Notes under the pieces: generated by a model
What the model was told of the DNA's origin: nothing
The model's input: only the letters and a program-made list of their open reading frames with translations
The model's database searches: none
Origin: Pantoea sp. BAV 3049
GTDB taxonomy: Bacteria; Pseudomonadota; Gammaproteobacteria; Enterobacterales; Enterobacteriaceae
Assembly (NCBI RefSeq): GCF_009765445.1
Contig: NZ_WHOY01000004.1
Coordinates: 1 to 51,911, forward strand
Direction of reading: 5' to 3'
DNA: 51,911 nt
Position numbers and translations under genes: made by a program
Shown here: piece after piece, positions 31,241-39,612 of the stretch
Position numbering within the stretch: the first letter of the stretch is position 1
Layout of the letters: every line of letters starts with the position of its first letter

Positions 31241-31962
31241 CGCTTCTGACCGGTGAAACCGAAGTCTTCAGCTCGCAACCGCTGGCATCTTCGCGCTGCG
31301 TGGTGGCTTTCCTGGCCAGGCGCCAGGCCGATACGTTGTACAGCCAGCAGGATTATCAGCAGCTTATCGCGCTGCTGGCTCAGCTCTCTGAAGAAGGCTG
31401 GCTGCTCTCCTTCCGCGCGATGTTCACGCCGGAATCTGCCGCCACCCCGATGGCGATGGACAGCGGTTTCGCCCATCCCTGGGACATCAGCGGAGCATTT
31501 GAAGCCCCGACGTTGAGCGCGGCCATCGCAGGGACGATACGGCTTGAAGAGGCTGGCTGGGCAAAATTGTTCACCACCGAATGGCTGATTGGCCCGCGCG
31601 AGTTCGCCACGGTCAACGGCAGCGGGCCGGACATCCCACGCGACTGGGGCTTTATGGCCTTCTGGGAGTGGAACGACGCCTGGTGTGAAGCCTCCGCTGA
31701 ACAGCGCGTGGAATACGATGCCGAGTGCGATGTGGCTTTCAAAGGCGATCTGGCGCTGAACGTCAATATTGCCGGTCGCCATCGTCTGGACTGGGCGCAC
31801 AACTGGCATCACCTGGGGATCTGGGAAATTGCCGCGCCGGAAGTCGCCGACCGGGCCATTACCGGCCATGAAGACGCGGCGGACTTTATGTTCACCACCT
31901 CCCGACACGTGATCGGTCGCCTGCGTCCACTGAGCGAACTGCTGTTACCTGCCCCCTATTGA
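31237..31962 (+). CDS. Unknown protein, apparently two alpha/beta-barrel-like repeats
   Basis: 241-aa protein I cannot assign to a named family. It has no signal peptide or membrane segment. It reads as two halves of about 120 residues: the first with VVAFLARRQADTLY…EEGWLLSFRAMF, the second with DWGFMAFWEWNDAW and GIWEIAAPEVADRA. The second half resembles the next gene product, where QHDFETVEIWQFASPEAA aligns with HNWHHLGIWEIAAPEVAD. Size and pattern suggest the dimeric alpha/beta-barrel fold of mutarotases and monooxygenases. ATGA overlap with btpA couples their translation. A role in sugar handling is a guess from context. Confidence 0.7.
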   Translation: MTLLTGETEVFSSQPLASSRCVVAFLARRQADTLYSQQDYQQLIALLAQLSEEGWLLSFRAMFTPESAATPMAMDSGFAHPWDISGAFEAPTLSAAIAGTIRLEEAGWAKLFTTEWLIGPREFATVNGSGPDIPRDWGFMAFWEWNDAWCEASAEQRVEYDAECDVAFKGDLALNVNIAGRHRLDWAHNWHHLGIWEIAAPEVADRAITGHEDAADFMFTTSRHVIGRLRPLSELLLPAPY

Positions 31963-31972
31963 GGACTGATTT

Positions 31973-32296
31973 ATGACGGAAAGTATTTGGATCCACTACG
32001 CCCGCCCGCGCCCACACTGGTACCGATTAACAGCACAGGAGCAGCAGGAAAAACGTGCCCGCTGGGCCACACTGGCACAACAGGCCAGCACAGAAGGGGC
32101 GACCTTTGTCGGCCAGTACCACGTGCGCGGCCAGCATGATTTTGAAACCGTTGAGATCTGGCAGTTCGCCAGCCCGGAAGCGGCTTTTGCTTACTGGGCC
32201 AGCCTGACCGCCGCCGCCTATAACGAGTGGTTTGCCTTTTCCAACAATGTCGGCATGGCGCTGGAGAAACAGGCCTATGAGCACGCCAGTTCTTGA
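31973..32296 (+). CDS. Small unknown protein, paralogous to the preceding gene product
   Basis: 107-aa protein of unknown function. A central stretch (VRGQHDFETVEIWQFASPEAAFAY) is related to the C-terminal half of the 241-aa protein encoded just upstream. The size fits a single dimeric alpha/beta-barrel domain. It has no Cys and no secretion signal. It starts 10 bp after the previous gene and overlaps the ABC ATPase gene by 20 bp. The two small proteins may form a complex or act on the same ligand; this is inference. Confidence 0.72.
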   Translation: MTESIWIHYARPRPHWYRLTAQEQQEKRARWATLAQQASTEGATFVGQYHVRGQHDFETVEIWQFASPEAAFAYWASLTAAAYNEWFAFSNNVGMALEKQAYEHASS

Positions 32297-33047
32297 AGCA
32301 ACCGGTATCAGCCGCCACTTCGGCGGGGTCAGGGCACTGGAAGAGGTGAGTTTTCGCGTCTATCCGGGAGAAATTTGCGCCCTGATTGGTGATAACGGCG
32401 CGGGCAAATCCACTCTGACCCGTATCCTCTCCGGCGCAGATCGTCCGGACAGCGGCAGCCTGAAGATTGACGGGCAGCCGGTAGTGTTTGACTCGCCGGG
32501 CTGTGCCCAGCAGTACGGCATCTCCACGGTGTATCAGGATCTGGCGCTGGCTCCGGAGCTGACGCCGGTGGATAACCTGTTCCTTGGGCGTGAAGAGCTG
32601 AGGAGCGGGCTGGCGGGCAAACTGGGTATGCTGAACCGTGCGTCGATGAGGCGCAAAGCAGTCGATCAATTTGCCAGGCTCGGGGTGAATCTGCGCTCGC
32701 TGTCGGTGCCTGTTTCCACCCTTTCCGGTGGTCAGCGTCAGTCGGTGGCGATTGCCAGGGCGGCGATGTGGGCAGGCCGGGTGATTTTTATGGATGAGCC
32801 GACCGCAGCACTTGGCGTGGTACAAACCGATCGGGTGCTGCAGCTGATCCGTCAGGTACGGGAGACCGGCATCGCGGTAGTCCTGATCAGCCATAACATG
32901 CCGCAGGTGCTGGAGATTGCCGACCGGGTTGAAGTGCTGCGGCTGGGCAAAAGCGTCGCCCGGATGCCCACCAGCGGCCTGCGCGTTGACGACCTTGTTT
33001 CACTGATGACCAGCGGCACCTGCAGCCCGGTTGGGGAGGAAGCATGA
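32277..33047 (+). CDS. Ribose-type ABC importer ATPase, single cassette
   Basis: 256-aa ATPase with Walker A GDNGAGKST, signature LSGGQRQS, Walker B VIFMDEP and the switch histidine in LISHNM. Sequence is closest to the first half of RbsA/XylG-type sugar ATPases, but only one cassette is present (RbsA has about 500 aa), as in the fructose FrcA type. Start at 32277 overlaps the preceding gene by 20 bp; ATGA overlap with the permease gene follows. Confidence 0.92.
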   Translation: MSTPVLEATGISRHFGGVRALEEVSFRVYPGEICALIGDNGAGKSTLTRILSGADRPDSGSLKIDGQPVVFDSPGCAQQYGISTVYQDLALAPELTPVDNLFLGREELRSGLAGKLGMLNRASMRRKAVDQFARLGVNLRSLSVPVSTLSGGQRQSVAIARAAMWAGRVIFMDEPTAALGVVQTDRVLQLIRQVRETGIAVVLISHNMPQVLEIADRVEVLRLGKSVARMPTSGLRVDDLVSLMTSGTCSPVGEEA

Positions 33048-34096
33048 ACAAAACAGTGCTGAGCCAGTCGCTGAACGGGCCTCAGAAAAGTCAGGGCAAA
33101 AAAGAGCTGCTGGCACGTCTGATCGGCGGCGGCTGGATTTTTATTCTGCTGCTTCTGCTTATTGCCACCTTCAGCTTTTTACGACCGGCACAGTTTGGCT
33201 CGGCTTATAACCTCTCGCAGCTGACCATCAACGCCGCGATCCTGCTGGTACTCTCCGTCGGCCAGACCTGGGTGATTATCGCCGCCGGGATCGACCTTTC
33301 CGTCGGTGCCGTGCTGGTCTTCTCCTCGGTGGTTTCAGCACAAGTGATGCTGGCAATGACCGGTGCTTCAGGTACGACCTTTGGCACCACCGATGCGGGC
33401 TGGGGAGTGATTGCCGCCGGATCGCTGGTGGCCGTTATCGCCGGGACATTGTGGGGCGCAGTGAATGGATTCCTGGTCGCCGTGGCACGGATCCCCGCGC
33501 TGATCGTCACGCTGGGAACATTTGGTATGGCGCTCGGTCTGGCGCAGATTTTTTCCGGCGGCGTGGACGTCCGGGCCATGCCGGAAAAGCTGGTCGACAG
33601 CCTGGGCAGCGGCGATGTGGCCGGAATTCCCTCACTGGTGGTGGTGGCGATCGTGGTGGTGGCCGTGGCAGCCTTTATCCTGCATCTGACCCGCTTCGGC
33701 CTGCATACCTTCGCACTGGGGTCGAATATGGAAGCCCTGCGCCGCGCCGGGATCAACGTGCGCATCCGGCTAATCGGCATCTATATGATCTCTGGCGCGC
33801 TGGCTGGCGTGGCAGCGGTAATGTCCAACGCCCGCTTCTCTACCACCACCCTCTCCGGCCACGCTATGGATAACCTCTCCACCATCTCAGCGGTGGTGCT
33901 GGGCGGTACCAGCCTGTTCGGCGGCATCGGCAGCGTGGCGGGCACGGTAATCGGCGTGTTTATTCCCATCATCCTGCTGAACGGTTTTGTCATCCTCGGC
34001 ATTCCGCCGTTCTGGCAGACCGTGGCGATGGGCGCGGTACTGATCCTCGCCGTGTGGATCGATCAGTTAAAACGTAAAGCAAGAGAACGCAGTTAG
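33044..34096 (+). CDS. Ribose-type ABC importer permease
   Basis: 350-aa RbsC-like permease with eight to ten hydrophobic helices. GQTWVIIAAGIDLSVGAVL, ARIPALIVTLGTFG and LGGTSLFGGIGSVAGTVIG are hallmark sequences of sugar and nucleoside permeases of this class. It forms the membrane channel for the ATPase encoded upstream and the binding protein encoded 36 bp downstream. Confidence 0.94.
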   Translation: MNKTVLSQSLNGPQKSQGKKELLARLIGGGWIFILLLLLIATFSFLRPAQFGSAYNLSQLTINAAILLVLSVGQTWVIIAAGIDLSVGAVLVFSSVVSAQVMLAMTGASGTTFGTTDAGWGVIAAGSLVAVIAGTLWGAVNGFLVAVARIPALIVTLGTFGMALGLAQIFSGGVDVRAMPEKLVDSLGSGDVAGIPSLVVVAIVVVAVAAFILHLTRFGLHTFALGSNMEALRRAGINVRIRLIGIYMISGALAGVAAVMSNARFSTTTLSGHAMDNLSTISAVVLGGTSLFGGIGSVAGTVIGVFIPIILLNGFVILGIPPFWQTVAMGAVLILAVWIDQLKRKARERS

Positions 34097-34132
34097 CACT
34101 CACCTTTCATTCGGACACAGGGGAAAAACAGT

Positions 34133-35080
34133 ATGCGTAAGTTCATCAGGTTAACGGTTGGTACCGCCCTTTCACTGGCGCTGATCCAGCCGGGCATGAG
34201 CGCCGAAAATAAGTCCGTGGCGCTGGTGCTGGGGGTGAAAGGCAGCCCGTTTTATCAGGCTTTGCAGTGTGGTGCGCAGGAGAAAGCAAAACAGATGGGC
34301 ATTAACCTGGTGGTCTCGGCTCCCGATCAGTTTGCCGCCGACAGCCAGATCCCGGTGGTGAATGCCGTAACCGCCACTCAGCCTGCCGTCGCCGCTATCG
34401 TGCCGACAGATACCCAGGCGCTGATTGCTCCCATGAAACAGCTGGCAGGACGAGGAACGAAAGTGCTGACGGTCGATCAGACGCTGAACGACTCCTCATT
34501 CCTGCAAACGGAGATTATCTCGGATAACGAACAGGGCGGGAAGATGGCAGCGGATGCGATGAATAAGCTTCTGGGCGGTAAAGGTGAGGTGCTGGTGATC
34601 ACTCAGCCGCCAGGATCGGCCGCGCAGGATGCCCGCGAGCACGGCTTCGCTGAGCAAATCAAAAAGTATCCGGGGATCAACTACATCGGGGCGCAGTATC
34701 AGAGCGATGACCCACAAAAAGCGGCGGAAATTGTGACTTCGACCCTGTCGGCACATCCACAACTCGCCGGGATTTTCTCCACCAACGATCAGGGCGCGAT
34801 TGGGGCAATTACCGGGCTGCGCCAGGCTGGTGCAACGAAAAAGGTGAAGATGGTGGCCTATGACGCCGCAACGGCGGAAGTGAGCGCGCTGAAGAACGGC
34901 ACCATCAACGTATTGATTGCTCAGAATCCAAAGCAGGAAGGGGAAGCGGTGATTGAAACGGCCAGCAAGATGATGGCGGGACAGACGGTACCGAAGCAGA
35001 CCCTGACCGAGCTGGTGAGCATTGATTCGCACGAACACGCTAAGGCTGATAAGTACGAATACAAGGCCGACTGTATGTAA
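34133..35080 (+). CDS. Ribose-type periplasmic sugar-binding protein
   Basis: 315-aa periplasmic binding protein of the type I (RbsB) fold. The signal peptide ends at GMSA (about residue 23). Motifs include KGSPFYQALQCGAQEKA and FSTNDQGAIGAITGLRQAG; AQNPKQEGEAVIETASKMM is typical of RbsB relatives. It supplies the ligand to the importer of this operon. The ligand is unknown; the kinase suggests a sugar or nucleoside. No clear terminator follows. Confidence 0.93.
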   Translation: MRKFIRLTVGTALSLALIQPGMSAENKSVALVLGVKGSPFYQALQCGAQEKAKQMGINLVVSAPDQFAADSQIPVVNAVTATQPAVAAIVPTDTQALIAPMKQLAGRGTKVLTVDQTLNDSSFLQTEIISDNEQGGKMAADAMNKLLGGKGEVLVITQPPGSAAQDAREHGFAEQIKKYPGINYIGAQYQSDDPQKAAEIVTSTLSAHPQLAGIFSTNDQGAIGAITGLRQAGATKKVKMVAYDAATAEVSALKNGTINVLIAQNPKQEGEAVIETASKMMAGQTVPKQTLTELVSIDSHEHAKADKYEYKADCM

Positions 35081-35332
35081 GCATTATGCGGGGGTTCGGC
35101 GTATCGCGAGCCCTCAGCGTGCTTTTCTCAGTTTATTATCCGCTGGCTGCTGCGATCAGGGAGCATTTTCACCCATTCGGTCACAAGTAAATAAAACGGG
35201 AAGCGATTCTGAAAGATCCGGCATTAAGCGATGAACTGCGAGGTGAACTCTCTGCTCTGGCGCCACAGGCGCTGGCAGAAGGAAGCCTCTTACCAGTGAC
35301 ACTTTGCCTCGATTAAAATGGCCGGAAAGCGC
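35081..35332. other. Intergenic space with a start-less coding remnant
   Basis: Between the sugar-binding protein and the ClC gene. A 41-codon frame without a start runs from 35191 to the TAA at 35314–35316 (…KDPALSDELRGELSAL…VTLCLD). Its composition is protein-like, and it is closed upstream by TAA at 35188. It looks like the 3' remnant of a lost gene, but I do not recognise it. Confidence 0.3.
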
Positions 35333-37033
35333 TTAAAGAAAATCCTTAGCCTTCTGGATCAGGCTGGTCTTGGTCAGTGCGCCGAGGTACTTCCTCTCAA
35401 CCGCGTTATTCAACACCGGCAGGCGCTCCAGGGTAACACGGGCAAAGGCTTCCCACCCTTCGGTAATAGTCTGGTTTTCGAAAATATAAGGGAAATCCTC
35501 ATCCATCACGCAACTGACCGGTGAACTGAGGGTGATCTCTTTATCCAGCACTTTACGGGAGATATCGTGGATAGAGACGGCCCCCATAAACTGCCCCGTT
35601 TCGCTGATCACATAGACAAAGCGTTCGCGCTTCAGTGAACTGACCGCCAGCGCTTTACCGACCGAATCTTCCGGCTTCAGCGCCGCGCCGGAGACAATAA
35701 ACTGAGAGATAATGCCGTTGTCGAAATCAAACTTGGCGTCCGAGCGGCTGAAGTGATTTTTAATCACCGGATAGGTGCTGTTTGACTGCAGGCGGTAAAC
35801 GGTCATTGAGGCCAGCACGCAGGCGATCATCGTCGGGAACAACAGGCTGCTGTTCAGCGTCATCTCCAGCACCATCAGCATTGCCATCAGCGGTGCCTGG
35901 CTGACCGAGGCCAGCACCGCGCCCATCCCTACTGCGGCAAATATTACCGTACTGCTTACCGGCCAGCCCGCCAGGCTTACCAGGGTGCTCACCAGCACGC
36001 CCAGCACTGCGCCAATCAGCAACGAAGGCGTAAACAAACCGCCGACGGCATTCGACCCCACCGAAACGGCAGTAGCAATCATCTTCAGCAATAGCAGGAC
36101 AATCAGCCCTTTCAGTAAAAAGCCTCCCGCCATGATGGCGACAATCACTTCATAACCGTTCCCGAGAATATTGCGGGTGGCAATCGCCATGATGCCGACC
36201 AGCAAGCCGCCAAGCCCAAGCCGCAGTGGCAGGCTTTTAATCCGGCCAAAACGCTGCTTACTCTGCCCAATCAGCCAGATCATCGCAAACCCCACCAGCC
36301 CCGCCAGCAGGCCAATCACGATGGTCAGCAGCATATTGCCCATCGTCATTTCAAACTGCGCATGCGAGAACGGGTAGATGGCCGAACGGTAACCCAGCGT
36401 CCACATCGTCAGCACGGCCACGCCGGAAGAGATGATCAGCGGGATCAGCCGCTGTAATGCGGAGATGCCGAAAGCGATTTCTGCGACGAAGATAGCCGAG
36501 GCCAGCGGCGCGTGGTAGACCGAAGAGAGTCCGGCAGCGGCAGCCATCGCCACCACGTCACTGTTCTTCAGCCTGAAATTTTTGAACAGCAGCCGCCCTA
36601 TCAGACTGCCGCTGAGGGCGGAAAGCTGCACCATCGGCCCCTCTTTACCTATCGAGGCACCGCTGCTGATGCTGGCAATGGAAGAGAGCGCGCGAAACAG
36701 GGATGTTTTGGTCGGCACCGCATCCAGCCGGGCGTTAATCACTTCCAGATAATCGGTACGCACCGTCTCTTTCTGCTCGATAGCGGTGGCGTAACGCAGG
36801 AAGAACCCGGCGATCAGGCCGCCCAAACCCACAATTAGCGGCCACAAATACCACGGATAAACGCCAATTGCCTGAGTGACATCCTGCTGGGTACCAAACA
36901 CCAGCGAGTTAATCAGCTCAATCAGGCCACGGAATCCGAGCGTCACCAGCGAAGCAATCAGACCCACGGGGATAGCGACCAGAATACTGGTCCAGTTCAG
37001 TGCATGTTTGCTGCCCGTGGTCATTGTCTTCAT
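35333..37033 (-). CDS. ClC-family chloride channel/antiporter with CBS domains
   Basis: 566-aa membrane protein. About 430 residues form the ClC core, with SIGKEGP at about 128–133 containing the gating glutamate E131 and NAVGGLFTPSLLIG as the later ion-path motif. A C-terminal pair of CBS-like segments (about 440–566) follows, where nucleotide binding could regulate gating. It differs from E. coli ClcA/ClcB, which lack CBS domains. Start: ATG at 37033 with GGAG close by; 37024 is possible. It is divergent from ygjR. Confidence 0.9.
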   Translation of the reverse strand: MKTMTTGSKHALNWTSILVAIPVGLIASLVTLGFRGLIELINSLVFGTQQDVTQAIGVYPWYLWPLIVGLGGLIAGFFLRYATAIEQKETVRTDYLEVINARLDAVPTKTSLFRALSSIASISSGASIGKEGPMVQLSALSGSLIGRLLFKNFRLKNSDVVAMAAAAGLSSVYHAPLASAIFVAEIAFGISALQRLIPLIISSGVAVLTMWTLGYRSAIYPFSHAQFEMTMGNMLLTIVIGLLAGLVGFAMIWLIGQSKQRFGRIKSLPLRLGLGGLLVGIMAIATRNILGNGYEVIVAIMAGGFLLKGLIVLLLLKMIATAVSVGSNAVGGLFTPSLLIGAVLGVLVSTLVSLAGWPVSSTVIFAAVGMGAVLASVSQAPLMAMLMVLEMTLNSSLLFPTMIACVLASMTVYRLQSNSTYPVIKNHFSRSDAKFDFDNGIISQFIVSGAALKPEDSVGKALAVSSLKRERFVYVISETGQFMGAVSIHDISRKVLDKEITLSSPVSCVMDEDFPYIFENQTITEGWEAFARVTLERLPVLNNAVERKYLGALTKTSLIQKAKDFL

Positions 37034-37208
37034 TCACTCCACACCCCTGGTATGCTCTTATCGTGAGAGAGGATGCGTTAAAAATCAAATAGTCAGTGCA
37101 TCGCTTTTTTTAGCCATTGCCCTGACAGGCTCGCATGCTACTCTGATATTTAATCCTGTGTCGGACCCGGATCCGTCCACCCAGACCGTGTGGAGACTGA
37201 AACACGCC

Positions 37209-38207
37209 ATGATACGCTTCGCTGTTGTAGGGACAAACTGGATAACACGCCAGTTTGTCGATGCCGCGCATGAAAGCGGCAAAATGAAGCTTACCGCCGT
37301 CTATTCCCGCTCGCTTGAACAGGCTCAGGCCTTCAGCAATGACTACCCTGTGGAACACCTGTTCACTTCGCTGGAGCAACTGGCGCAGTCGGACGCGGTT
37401 GACGCGGTTTATATCGCCAGCCCCAACGCCCTGCACTGCCAGCAGTCACTGCTTTTTCTGCAGCATAAAAAACATGTGATTTGCGAGAAGCCGCTGGCCT
37501 CAAATATCCGCGAAGTGGAGGCGATGATCGCCTGTGCGCGCGACAACCAGGTGGTACTGTTTGAAGCGTTTAAAACGGCCAGCCTGCCTAACTTCCACAT
37601 CCTGCAACAGTCACTGCCGAAGGCGGGCAAGCTGCGTAAAGCGCTGATCAATTACTGCCAGTACTCTTCCCGCTATCAGCGCTATCTGGAGGGTGAGAAC
37701 CCGAATACCTTCAATCCCGCCTGGTCGAACGGCTCGATTATGGATATCGGCTTTTACTGCCTGGCTTCGGCGGTGAGCTTGTGGGGAGAACCCTACAGCG
37801 TAACCGCCACCGCCTCATTGCTGGAAAGCGGCGTTGACGCTCACGGCACGGTAGTGATGAATTACGGCGATTTTGACGTCACGCTTCTACATTCCAAAGT
37901 CAGCCAGTCAGTGATCCCCAGCGAAATCCAGGGGGAAGATGGCTCGCTGGTGATTGAACTGATTTCCGAGTGCCAGCGCGTCAGCTTTGTGCCGCGTGGA
38001 GGTAAATCACAGGACCTCAGCCAGCCCCAGCATATCAACACCATGCTGTACGAGGCCGAAACCTTTGCCCGACTGGTGACGAATAACGAAGTGAACCATG
38101 CCGGGCTGGCGACCTCCCGCACCACGGCGAAACTGCTGACTGAAATCCGCCGTCAGACCGGGGTGGTTTTCCCGGCGGATGAGTTACCCGATCAGGCCAC
38201 TGTGTAA
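37209..38207 (+). CDS. ygjR: Gfo/Idh/MocA-family oxidoreductase YgjR
   Basis: 332-aa NAD(P)-dependent oxidoreductase. The N-terminal Rossmann segment MIRFAVVGTNWITRQFV and the YIASPNALH and VICEKPLA motifs (the latter with the active-site lysine) are standard; the C-terminal alpha/beta domain follows. Length and position before alx agree with E. coli YgjR, whose substrate is unknown. Start at 37209 is where family similarity begins; the frame is open further up to 36876 but that part overlaps the divergent ClC gene. Confidence 0.92.
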   Translation: MIRFAVVGTNWITRQFVDAAHESGKMKLTAVYSRSLEQAQAFSNDYPVEHLFTSLEQLAQSDAVDAVYIASPNALHCQQSLLFLQHKKHVICEKPLASNIREVEAMIACARDNQVVLFEAFKTASLPNFHILQQSLPKAGKLRKALINYCQYSSRYQRYLEGENPNTFNPAWSNGSIMDIGFYCLASAVSLWGEPYSVTATASLLESGVDAHGTVVMNYGDFDVTLLHSKVSQSVIPSEIQGEDGSLVIELISECQRVSFVPRGGKSQDLSQPQHINTMLYEAETFARLVTNNEVNHAGLATSRTTAKLLTEIRRQTGVVFPADELPDQATV

Positions 38208-38270
38208 ATATTTCTAAATATTACCGTGCGCCGTTGACCTTTGCTGCCTCACCCTTTATCTTCAGTCGCA

Positions 38271-38390
38271 GCAAAGGGGAGTAACTTCATTGCCGGTTAA
38301 TCGTCATTACGGTGCGCAAGCACCCGGTTGCCGGGCATCCAGGATATGTCCTGTGTTGTAAGTGAGACCTTGCCGGAAGGCGAGGTTTGC
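38271..38390 (+). ncRNA. yybP-ykoY manganese riboswitch (alx leader)
   Basis: The leader of alx carries the two conserved internal-loop strands of this class: GCAAAGGGGAGTA at 38271–38283 and GAGACCTTGCCGGAAGG at 38364–38380, followed by CGAGGTTTGC. GCAAA and TTTGC close P1, and a GGTGCGCAAGCACC hairpin lies in between. In E. coli this element (PRE) controls alx by Mn2+ and alkaline pH. The terminator-like hairpin at 38408 is the probable expression platform. Confidence 0.93.
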
Positions 38391-38407
38391 ATACAGCAAA
38401 AATACTG

Positions 38408-38442
38408 TGGCTGACGTCTTCCGACGTTGGCCATTTTATTTT
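38408..38442 (+). terminator. Terminator-like expression platform before alx
   Basis: An 11-bp stem (TGGCTGACGTC with GACGTTGGCCA, two G·U pairs) around TTCC is followed by TTTTATTTT. It sits between the riboswitch and the AGGAAGGA ribosome site. Ligand-dependent folding could decide read-through. Confidence 0.7.
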
Positions 38443-38457
38443 GTACAGGAAGGACTT

Positions 38458-39429
38458 ATGAATACCGTAGGCACACCGTTACTCTGGGGCAGCTTCGCTG
38501 TCGTGGTGCTGATCATGCTGGCCATTGACCTGCTTCTGCAGGGCCGCCGTGGTGCACAAACCATGTCTCTTAAACAGGCCGCGTTCTGGTCGCTGGTCTG
38601 GGTCTCCGTTTCTCTGCTGTTCGCCGCCGGTCTGTGGTGGTACCTGAAAGGCACCGTTGGGCCGGAAATCGCTCATACCCAAACTCTCGCTTTCCTCACC
38701 GGCTACGTGCTGGAAAAAGCGCTGGCCGTTGATAACGTCTTTGTCTGGCTGATGCTGTTCAGCTACTTCGCGGTTCCCGCAAATCTGCAGCGTCGCGTGC
38801 TGATTTATGGCGTGCTCGGGGCGATTGTGCTGCGAACCATCATGATCTTCGCGGGCAGCTGGCTGGTTAACGAATTCAGCTGGATCCTCTACGTCTTCGG
38901 TGCTTTCCTGCTGTTCACCGGGGTGAAGATGGCGATGGCCGGAGAAGATGACGAAGGCGCCGTGGGCGATAAGCCGGTAGTCCGCTGGCTGCGCGGGCAT
39001 CTGCGCATGACGGAAAATCTTGAAGGCGAGAAGTTTTTTATCCGCCGCAACGGCGTGCTGTTTGCCACCCCGCTGCTGCTGGTGCTGATCATGGTTGAAT
39101 TGAGCGACGTGATTTTCGCCGTGGACAGCATCCCGGCGATCTTTGCGGTCACTACCGACCCGTTCATCGTGCTGACCTCTAACCTGTTCGCCATTCTCGG
39201 CCTGCGTGCGATGTATTTCCTGCTGGCTAACGTGGCGGAACGCTTCTCGATGCTGAAATACGGTCTGGCTGTGGTGCTGGTATTTATCGGCTTCAAGATG
39301 CTGATCGTCGATTTTTACCATATCCCGGTGGCTGTTTCCCTGAGCATCGTTGGCGGCATCCTGACCGTGACGCTATTAATTAACGCCTGGGTCAACCATC
39401 GCAACGACCAGCGGCAAAACAGCAAATAA
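38458..39429 (+). CDS. alx: TerC-family membrane protein Alx
   Basis: 323-aa inner-membrane protein of the TerC family with about nine helices. E. coli Alx (321 aa) is a manganese exporter or modulator induced by alkaline pH. Acidic membrane residues typical of the family are in [12 protein letters not shown] and [17 protein letters not shown]. The start at 38458 has AGGAAGGA; an upstream in-frame start at 38362 would lie inside the riboswitch. The riboswitch strongly supports the assignment. Confidence 0.96.
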   Translation: MNTVGTPLLWGSFAVVVLIMLAIDLLLQGRRGAQTMSLKQAAFWSLVWVSVSLLFAAGLWWYLKGTVGPEIAHTQTLAFLTGYVLEKALAVDNVFVWLMLFSYFAVPANLQRRVLIYGVLGAIVLRTIMIFAGSWLVNEFSWILYVFGAFLLFTGVKMAMAGEDDEGAVGDKPVVRWLRGHLRMTENLEGEKFFIRRNGVLFATPLLLVLIMVELSDVIFAVDSIPAIFAVTTDPFIVLTSNLFAILGLRAMYFLLANVAERFSMLKYGLAVVLVFIGFKMLIVDFYHIPVAVSLSIVGGILTVTLLINAWVNHRNDQRQNSK

Positions 39430-39453
39430 TTTGTTTACCTGCACGTAACATCA

Positions 39454-39496
39454 GGCCCGGCGTGGGCAGCACTACTCTGCCGCCGGGTCATTTTTC
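39454..39496 (+). terminator. Rho-independent terminator of alx
   Basis: GGCCCGGC (39454–39461) pairs with GCCGGGTC (39482–39489), with additional inner pairing GGCAG/CTGCC, followed by ATTTTTCG. Confidence 0.8.
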
Positions 39497-39612
39497 GTTT
39501 CCCCTGTCATATCTTTTCCTTATACTTCTCCCCGCAAACACAAGAACACCGCTAAGTTCAGCGCAAACGACGCTGACGGGTACCACAATCACTTACACTG
39601 CTGGTTTTTATT

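Noticed and set aside
38362..38457. N-terminal extension of Alx from an upstream ATG
   Set aside because: It would run through the riboswitch and its terminator; the start at 38458 has a strong ribosome site and the E. coli length.
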